Assembly: GCA_000277445.1 (NCBI GenBank)
Contig: AJWJ01000402.1
Span: 1 to 22,169 of the forward strand
DNA: 22,169 nt
Origin: Polysphondylium violaceum
Taxonomy: Eukaryota; Evosea; Eumycetozoa; Dictyosteliales; Dictyosteliaceae
Direction: 5' to 3'
The translations under genes were made by a program, and so were the position numbers. The notes beneath the pieces were generated by a model. The model saw only the letters and a list, made by a program, of their open reading frames with translations, searched no databases and was not told the DNA's origin. The stretch's first letter is position 1; every line of letters begins with the position of its first letter. Below, one piece after another: positions 21,761 to 22,169 of the stretch.

Positions 21761-22169
21761 TATTTATTTGATTTAATTATCTTATTCTTATTATCACAAA
21801 ATAGACAGAAAAGAAAATGCAAAAATTTGTGAAATTTTTTTCGCAAAAGGTTTGGGAGAAAATTGTGTGTTTGATATTCAGATGAAATTTCAATTTGATT
21901 ATAATCTGATGAAAACAATATTTCCTTATGTAAAGTTTGTCAAGAGTGGCAATGGTACTGTGTGTTGTACCCTCACTGCTCTATTTCTTTTGAATCCAAA
22001 CACAACGTCATTTCAATATCACTAAGTTCATTCTATATCTCTTTTTCTTTACAAACAGAAATCGAAAGCTTTATTCTGAAACATTCGAATCAATTTACAA
22101 AAAAAAGATGCGCACAAAAATGATAGAGTGATTTTATAATAATCTAAAAAAAGTTTTTTTTTTTTTTTA
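21761..22169. promoter_or_regulatory. alad upstream region with a structured GC-richer segment
   Basis: This is the promoter side of alad and may also belong to a gene beyond the window edge. It contains a 40-nt imperfect hairpin at 21943-21982: AGAGTGG pairs with CTGCTCT (including G-U), then a 4-by-4 internal loop, then GGTAC with GTACC and an 8-nt loop. An ACGTCA word follows at about 22005. The end of the window is a poly-T run. No open reading frame of note is seen. Confidence 0.5.

Noticed and set aside
1-22169. Dictyostelium transposons or LTR elements (TRE, DIRS, skipper, Tdd types)
   Set aside because: No reverse transcriptase, integrase or transposase motif, no terminal repeats, and no tRNA gene target were seen on either strand.

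Overview
The window is eukaryotic nuclear DNA from a social amoeba, most likely a Dictyostelium close to D. discoideum. The evidence is the very AT-rich intergenic DNA, long poly-A and poly-T runs, short AT-rich GT..AG introns, CAA- and AAT-coded poly-Gln and poly-Asn tracts, A/T-ending codons, and proteins whose best-recognised relatives are conserved eukaryotic genes. I assembled ten protein-coding genes by choosing splice sites that keep the frame and restore family alignments. No rRNA, confident tRNA, CRISPR array or transposable element was found.

Layout from left to right: nup85, minus strand, 5 exons (116-2840). A 510-bp divergent promoter region with a strong hairpin follows. Next is a DNA polymerase beta gene, plus strand, 3 exons (3351-5065), then a 389-bp convergent spacer holding a relatively GC-rich island. 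A small LYR-motif mitochondrial protein (minus, 5455-5820) shares a 119-bp divergent promoter with the exosome cap subunit CSL4/EXOSC1 (plus, 5940-6717). After about 0.9 kb of AT-rich spacer comes a large Gln/Asn-rich protein with a GLTSCR1/BICRA-type domain (plus, 7638-11667). It is followed by a secreted protein that looks like an (alpha/alpha)-barrel glycoside hydrolase, possibly GH162-like (plus, 11961-13747), and a HEI10/CCNB1IP1-like RING-coiled-coil protein (plus, 14076-15317). A small secreted Cys-containing protein with high-expression codon use lies on the minus strand (15519-16139), followed by a long 1.4-kb spacer. Last are a MYND zinc finger plus RhoGAP protein (plus, 17567-20497) and, convergent with it, delta-aminolevulinate dehydratase (minus, 20591-21760).

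The genes do not form one pathway. They are housekeeping functions in an ordinary gene-dense arrangement: nuclear pore, base-excision repair, RNA decay, Fe-S or respiratory assembly, chromatin remodelling, meiotic recombination, polysaccharide turnover, Rho signalling and haem synthesis. The points most worth a second look are the GLTSCR1-type subunit, which implies a GBAF/ncBAF-like remodeller in Amoebozoa; the HEI10-like protein in a lineage reported to lack Spo11; the glycosidase-like secreted protein; and three structured or GC-rich non-coding islands (about 3056-3260, 5221-5390 and 21943-21982) that no gene model explains.
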